From Chloroflexota bacterium (GTDB taxonomy: Bacteria > Chloroflexota > Anaerolineae > Anaerolineales > Villigracilaceae), in assembly GCA_016213105.1 (NCBI GenBank), contig JACRBN010000026.1, positions 496,001 through 560,000 on the forward strand: a DNA stretch of 64,000 nt, in the 5' to 3' direction. Below are positions 60,357 through 64,000 of the stretch, piece after piece. The notes under the pieces were generated by a model. The model was not told the origin of the DNA and did not search any database. It saw nothing but the letters and a program-made list of their open reading frames with translations. Positions within the stretch are counted from its first letter, which is position 1. Every line of letters starts with the position of its first letter. The translations under genes and the position numbers were made by a program.

Positions 60357-60773
60357 TCAGCGCATGCCGCTGTCGTAGGTCACGATCAATTCAGTGAATT
60401 GTCCCACGGTCACCGTGAATGCCTGCTCGGAGGCGGTGGGGTAGCGCCCCGACGTGACAGGATGCAGCACGTACTTCCCGGACGGAAGCTGCACGCGGAA
60501 GCGGCCCTCCTCGTCCGTTTGGATTTCCAGGACCAGCTCCCCCTGCGGGTTCATGATCTGAAGTGTGGCCTGGTAGGGGCGGTCGGGACAGTCCGTTGTT
60601 TCTGACTGGGGGCCGGGGCAGGCGGGGCCGATGAACACCTGGCCCTCGATGCCGCTCTGCCCGGGCGGATTGGTGTAGGCGGGCACAGGCTCGTCGTTGG
60701 GATAGGCTTGGGGTGTGGATGCGCAGCCTGCCAGGAGCAGCAGGGACAAGGTTAGTACGAGGATCTTGTGCAT
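60357..60773 (-). CDS. Carboxypeptidase-regulatory-like domain lipoprotein
   Basis: The 138-residue lipoprotein (lipobox LLAGC, C17) has a short linker and one beta-sandwich with GIEGQVFIGPACPG, YQATLQIMNPQGELVLEIQTDEEGRFRVQLPSGKYVLHP and a closing TVTVGQFTELIVTYDSG. This is the carboxypeptidase regulatory-like/prealbumin fold used for surface attachment or stalks. GAAAGGAAACG precedes ATG 60773. Confidence 0.82.
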   Translation of the reverse strand: MHKILVLTLSLLLLAGCASTPQAYPNDEPVPAYTNPPGQSGIEGQVFIGPACPGPQSETTDCPDRPYQATLQIMNPQGELVLEIQTDEEGRFRVQLPSGKYVLHPVTSGRYPTASEQAFTVTVGQFTELIVTYDSGMR

Positions 60774-60853
60774 ATCGTTTCCTTTCGTATTCAGGGACTT
60801 CGATCGCGTTGAAAATGTTCCAGTCCTAGTATCTCGACAAGTTAAAGATGTAG

Positions 60854-60895
60854 GGCAAATTGCCAATTTGCCAGGCGCAATTTAGCAAATTGCGC
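60854..60895 (+). repeat. Double palindrome GGCAAATTGCC / GCGCAATTT
   Basis: GGCAAATTG-CCAATTTGCC (60854-60872) is followed by GCGCAATTT-AGC-AAATTGCGC (60875-60895). The second is the same element as 50011-50031. Confidence 0.75.
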
Positions 60896-60918
60896 TACAA
60901 CTTCATCTGGCAGCGGTA

Positions 60919-61893
60919 CTAGGGGGCGGGCGTGACTGACGGGACGGCGGTGAAGGTGGGTGAGACGGTCACGAGCGGGATGTCGGTGGGGATCAGGGCG
61001 GAATCGCCCTTCCACGGCAGGTAGGCGGTGAAGGCTTTCATCCCGAATGTGCTTTGCACCTCCCAGCGCTGCAGGGAGAACAGGTTGCCCTTGCCCTGGT
61101 CGGCGGTGTAGCCCAGGCCCATGCCTGCAATGTACTTTGCAAAGTGGACGTAATCGATGGTGCTGCCGTCGGCTTTGCCGAAGGGATAGGCGAAGGTCTG
61201 GATGGGCACGCCCAGCCGCTTCTCCAGCTGCTCCTTCGATTCGACCACCTCGGCGCGCTGGCGTTCGGGATACAGCGGCAGTTCGAGATGGTTCATGCTG
61301 TGACTGCCAATCTCCCAGCCGGCAGCCGCCATCTCCTTCACCTGGTCGACGGTGATGTAATTCGGCTGGTCGAGGTAATTGCTGACCAGGTAGAACACGC
61401 CCTTGAAGCCGTACTTTTCCATGATGGGGAATGCGTTCTCATACACATCCACGTCGCCATCATCGAAGGTGATCAGCAGCGGGCGCGGAGGTAGATCTGC
61501 GCCTTCGGTAATGGCCTTGACCAGCATCTCGGTGGTGATGGTTTCGTAGCCCCAGTCGTGCAGGAGTTTCATCTGCTGCTCGAAGCGCTCGGGCGGGACG
61601 CGGTAGCGGCTGAAATAGTCGGTGGATTGGATGTGGTGATAGAGCAGGATCGGGATGACAACCTGTCCGGGTCCCTGCGCCACGCGGGTGGTGGTGGGGG
61701 CGGGTCGGGGGGTAAAGGTCGCGGCGGGGGTGAAGGTCACGGTAACGGAGGCCGTCGCGGTCGGCGGCAGGGGGGTGGACGTCGCGGCGGGGGAGGCGGT
61801 CGGGGATGCGGTCGCCGTCGGCGCGGACGCGAATCCGCCGCATCCAGACAATAGGACAGATACCCCTAAAACAAACAGGCTGATTTTTTTCAT
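60919..61893 (-). CDS. Polysaccharide deacetylase lipoprotein (NodB domain)
   Basis: This 324-residue lipoprotein (lipobox LLSGC, C18) has a Pro/Thr linker and a NodB domain (about residues 85-290). ILLYHHI precedes it; motif 1 is LLITFDDGDVDVYENAFP with the DD metal/base pair; motif 2 is HSMNHLEL (H-x3-H), followed by FAYPFGKADGS. It would N-deacetylate surface or peptidoglycan polysaccharide. A short Thr/Pro tail ends the protein. ATG 61893 is one base from the coaX stop, so it is cotranscribed with coaX. Confidence 0.88.
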   Translation of the reverse strand: MKKISLFVLGVSVLLSGCGGFASAPTATASPTASPAATSTPLPPTATASVTVTFTPAATFTPRPAPTTTRVAQGPGQVVIPILLYHHIQSTDYFSRYRVPPERFEQQMKLLHDWGYETITTEMLVKAITEGADLPPRPLLITFDDGDVDVYENAFPIMEKYGFKGVFYLVSNYLDQPNYITVDQVKEMAAAGWEIGSHSMNHLELPLYPERQRAEVVESKEQLEKRLGVPIQTFAYPFGKADGSTIDYVHFAKYIAGMGLGYTADQGKGNLFSLQRWEVQSTFGMKAFTAYLPWKGDSALIPTDIPLVTVSPTFTAVPSVTPAP

Positions 61894-61894
61894 G

Positions 61895-62659
61895 CTAGCG
61901 GTTGAGTTCCCAGAGGATGCGCAGGCCGTCGAGGGTGAGCCAGGGCGCGATGTGTTGGATGACGGGCGTTTCCTTGGCGACAACCTCGGCCAGCCCGCCC
62001 GTGGCGATGACTTTCATGTCGCCCCCCAGTTCGGCGCGGAAGCGGGCCACCATGCCCTCGACCATGCTGACGTAGCCGAACAGCAGCCCCGACTGCATGG
62101 CGTGGACCGTGTTGCGGCCGATGACCGAGGGCGGGCGCTGTAGGTCGATGCGCGGTAGTTTGGCGGCGTGAGTGTAGAGCGCCTCGGCCGCCAGGTTGAC
62201 GCCCGCGGTGATGGCGCCGCCCAGGTAGTCGCCTTCACGCGTGATGGCATTGAAAGTGGTGGCGGTGCCGAAATCCACCACGCAGGCCGGGCCGCCGTAG
62301 AGTTTCATCACGGCCACGGCATCGCACACGCGGTCGGCGCCGACGGCGCGCGGATCCTCGTAGCGGATCTTGACGCCCGTCTTGATACCCGCATCCACGA
62401 CCAGCGGCTCCTGGCGCAGATATTCACGGCAGGCCTGCACCACACGCATGGTCAGCGGCGGCACGACCGAGGCCAGCGAGATGCCCGTCAGGTCTTTGAT
62501 GGAACGTCCCGCATTCTCGAGCAAGCCGAGGAATTGCAGGCCATACTCATCGGGCATGCGGGTGTGATCCGTGGCCAGCCGCCAGTGACGGACGAGCTGG
62601 TCGCCTTCGTACAGGCCAAGGGTCAGGTTGGTGTTGCCAACGTCGATGGTGAGTAACAT
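61895..62659 (-). CDS. coaX: Type III pantothenate kinase
   Basis: CoaX phosphorylates pantothenate, the first step to coenzyme A. The 254-residue protein shows MLLTIDVGNTNLTLGLY (ATP loop DVGNTN at 6-11), SLASVVPPLT, GADRVCDAVAV, CVVDFGTATTFNAITREGDYLGGAI and a final ATGGLAEVV, all type III hallmarks. TATAAT lies six bases before ATG 62659, another leaderless start. Confidence 0.96.
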   Translation of the reverse strand: MLLTIDVGNTNLTLGLYEGDQLVRHWRLATDHTRMPDEYGLQFLGLLENAGRSIKDLTGISLASVVPPLTMRVVQACREYLRQEPLVVDAGIKTGVKIRYEDPRAVGADRVCDAVAVMKLYGGPACVVDFGTATTFNAITREGDYLGGAITAGVNLAAEALYTHAAKLPRIDLQRPPSVIGRNTVHAMQSGLLFGYVSMVEGMVARFRAELGGDMKVIATGGLAEVVAKETPVIQHIAPWLTLDGLRILWELNR

Positions 62660-62665
62660 GCGTGT

Positions 62666-62671
62666 ATTATA
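62666..62671 (-). promoter_or_regulatory. -10 box TATAAT, leaderless promoter of coaX
   Basis: On the minus strand TATAAT-ACACGC-ATG; no ribosome site. Confidence 0.55.
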
Positions 62672-62728
62672 ACGCCCCGCTTGCGAGTGGACTTGCGGCT
62701 TAAGGGTTTCTTATCTAATGATGACAAG

Positions 62729-62807
62729 GTTCACCGCAGAGGCGCAAAGGTCGCAGAGTTTTTTAGAATTTCTCTGCGCTCTCAGCGGCTCTGCGGTTTT
62801 ATTTCAC
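62729..62807 (+). repeat. ACCGCAGAGGCGCAAAGG / CTCTGCGG inverted repeat
   Basis: The left arm TTCACCGCAGAGGCGCAAAG and GTCGCAGAG pairs with the right arm TCTCTGCGCTCTCAGCGG and CTCTGCGGTTTTATT. It is in the same broad family as 6196-6272 and 10909-10997. The rest of the spacer between 62660 and 62877 holds nothing recognised. Confidence 0.75.
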
Positions 62808-62877
62808 GGCTTCGATAATTTCGGTCGCCAAAACAAAATAACCAACCTGACATATGAATAATTGTAGGTTATCCTTT

Positions 62878-63521
62878 TTACCAATCCCAATCACGAACAT
62901 CAACGCCAAACTCATAATCCCTTGGCGTTGGGTCGCCTGGAAGCAACTTCAGCTTTATTTTTTCATCTATGATAGCGCGAATCTGACACTCTGTTATTGC
63001 TTGATTTACCTGTTCGAGGCTTAATCTTCCATAGCCAAAAAAATTCTGCTTTTTTGTTGCGGGTGAAATGAGCCTAGAAAAACATTATATCCATCCCATT
63101 TGACTCCAATGTAATTATAGGAAAATTCAATGACTGCACCCGAAGGCAAAAGGTAAGCATCATTATCTACAATAAAAGCCACACTAGTATCAAGATCGCC
63201 AAAATATTCTGTGTCAGGACAGTTTGCTATGATCCGATATGAATGCTTTCCTGGTGCCCAATAATTTTCTTCAAAATCATATTGGAATAATATTGACCAA
63301 CCGAACTCAGGAACTGACGTTGGAGTTAATGTGTCTGGCAAAATGGTTAAAGTTGGAGATGGTGTTTTTGTAAAAAATGGTGTCGGGATGTCTGATAGTG
63401 TTTGTGATGGGATAGATGTTTGTGTTGGCGAAGGAACAGCCGTCACTGCAACACAGCCCGAAGCAAAGATAGCAATGATTGCCAGACAGAATGCCAGAAC
63501 TGGACGAGAAAATTTGTGCAT
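62878..63521 (-). pseudogene. Frameshifted lipoprotein gene
   Basis: From ATG 63521 (GGAGG upstream) the reading frame gives a lipoprotein with lipobox FASGC (C22), a TPSPTLTIL linker and a beta domain (YDFEENYWAPGKHSYRIIA, VIEFSYNYIGVKWDGYNVF). It stops early at 63021. A run of seven T (A on the plus strand, about 63039-63045) follows SFHPQQKSR. With one more base the frame would continue as IFFGYGRLSLEQVNQAITEC, through PGDPTPRDYEFGVDVRDWDW to TAA 62878-62880. It is either a real frameshift or a homopolymer sequencing error. No family is recognised. Confidence 0.7.
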
Positions 63522-63561
63522 GTTTTCCTCCAGAATATCAATGTCCAAACTCATGAGAAAG

Positions 63562-63617
63562 TTTCAGGTTATAGGTTCATTTTAAACCTTCAACCTGGAA
63601 CCTTCAACCTTTGACCC
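63562..63617 (-). repeat. CCTTCAACCTGGAACC-type repeat
   Basis: CAGGTTATAGGTTC and AACCTTCAACCTGGAACC, then TTCAACCTTTGACC are tandem and inverted AACCT words. They resemble the AAGTC/AAGGT type at 30356-30474. Confidence 0.65.
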
Positions 63618-63629
63618 TCTCAATGATTT

Positions 63630-63729
63630 GGGTGTGTTTCAAATGAGTTGAAAGCATCCTTGAGAAAGTCAAATTTCAGGCGTTTTTCGCCCATCATAAA
63701 GGTAGTTTCAACTGAAATGAAACACACCC
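63630..63729. mobile_element. 100-bp MITE-like element with TIRs and 9-bp target duplication
   Basis: The element begins GGGTGTGTTTCA and ends TGAAACACACCC, perfect 12-bp terminal inverted repeats extending to 24-25 bp with three or four mismatches. It is flanked on both sides by CAATGATTT (63621-63629 and 63730-63738), a 9-bp direct repeat (8 bp if the TIRs are extended by one base). A small inner hairpin GGCG-TTTTT-CGCC is at 63679-63691. It has no coding capacity, so it would be mobilised by a transposase elsewhere. Confidence 0.85.
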
Positions 63730-63817
63730 CAATGATTTCCGCCACCAGATCAAAGCGATTGAACTGCGGCATGATGTAAATCCCATTTGCCCAACTCTTG
63801 AGGCTTAATAGTTTCTT

Positions 63818-64000
63818 CTACGGCTGCTTGATGACCGTCAACACCGCGCCATTGCGCGTGATCGCGTGCATGATCTGCGCCTCAGGGTAGGAGGTCTGAT
63901 CCAGGTTGTAGCGGCTGGTCGAGACGATGTAATCGTAATGCTCCGCGCGCACGTCTTCGTAGGCCGAATACAGCTTGATGTCGGGGCGCAGGTAGAGCAT
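63818..64000 (-). CDS. C-terminal part of a membrane-glycosyltransferase-like protein (partial)
   Basis: Only the last 60 codons are in the window: LYLRPDIKLYSAYEDVRAE, HYDYIVSTSRYNLDQ, and the closing ITRNGAVLTVIKQP before TAG 63818-63820. The order of a short soluble alpha/beta end resembles the C-terminal domains of GT-C transferases of this lineage, such as 3039-4559, but similarity is weak. The gene body lies right of the window. The same reading frame stays open after the TAG for about 33 codons. Confidence 0.5.
   Translation of the reverse strand: MLYLRPDIKLYSAYEDVRAEHYDYIVSTSRYNLDQTSYPEAQIMHAITRNGAVLTVIKQP

Noticed and set aside
1-64000. CRISPR arrays, rRNA and tRNA genes
   Set aside because: The repeats seen are irregular palindromes without equal spacers, and no cloverleaf or rRNA-like stretch was recognised by eye; a tRNAscan/Rfam run would be decisive.

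Overview
The window looks like a chromosomal contig from a GC-rich member of Chloroflexota, most likely class Anaerolineae. The grounds are many lipoproteins with long Thr/Pro (TPTPTP-type) linkers, paralogous GT-C sugar transferases beginning with a D-L-T-D-x-P-L-D-F-H motif, TPR membrane proteins with PTPTPVP tails, a CIRCE-controlled groESL and numerous short palindromic repeats. This assignment rests on style and gene content only. No rRNA, tRNA, CRISPR array, prophage or complete IS element was seen.

Layout. 1-2203 is a rearranged accessory strip. Four short copies of the 3' end of one SDR oxidoreductase gene alternate with newcomer genes: a membrane protein, an MNT/HEPN pair and a SnoaL-like protein. 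2205-13137 is an envelope-polysaccharide locus with an MptE-like protein, two GT-C and two GT-A transferases, a Wzz-like protein, an O-antigen ligase/polymerase and two sulfotransferases, interrupted by a VapBC module. A sulfated surface glycan is the likely product. 13209-17383 holds a histidine kinase, an alpha/beta hydrolase, RdgB and QueG. 17391-22293 is a tandem run of five lipoproteins, each with an NBR1 FW-like (Ig-like) domain. 22517-27870 encodes a complete BMP-type nucleoside ABC importer, followed by a second BMP lipoprotein, an MFS carrier and TrmD (28066-31167). 31303-34044 has two TPR membrane proteins and 34144-36220 is CIRCE-groES-groEL. 36329-43137 encodes envelope proteins (PpiC isomerase lipoprotein, beta-rich membrane proteins, lamin-tail lipoprotein, large propeller-like protein, zinc-ribbon protein). 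43205-51719 holds enzymes and small transporters. 51782-58068 is an HD-GYP/GGDEF multi-PAS/GAF pair for c-di-GMP turnover. 58141-62659 has a YcaQ-type glycosylase, ProC, a polysaccharide deacetylase and CoaX. The right end has a frameshifted lipoprotein gene, a 100-bp MITE-like element with target duplication, and a truncated gene.

Three genome-scale patterns stand out. First, short palindromic repeats lie inside coding sequences in frame, much like Rickettsia palindromic elements, and sometimes supply protein termini. Second, a -10 hexamer lies 6-8 nt before the start codon of at least nine genes, predicting widespread leaderless mRNAs. Third, the five-gene NBR1-FW lipoprotein array beside the BMP importer is a candidate undescribed surface system.
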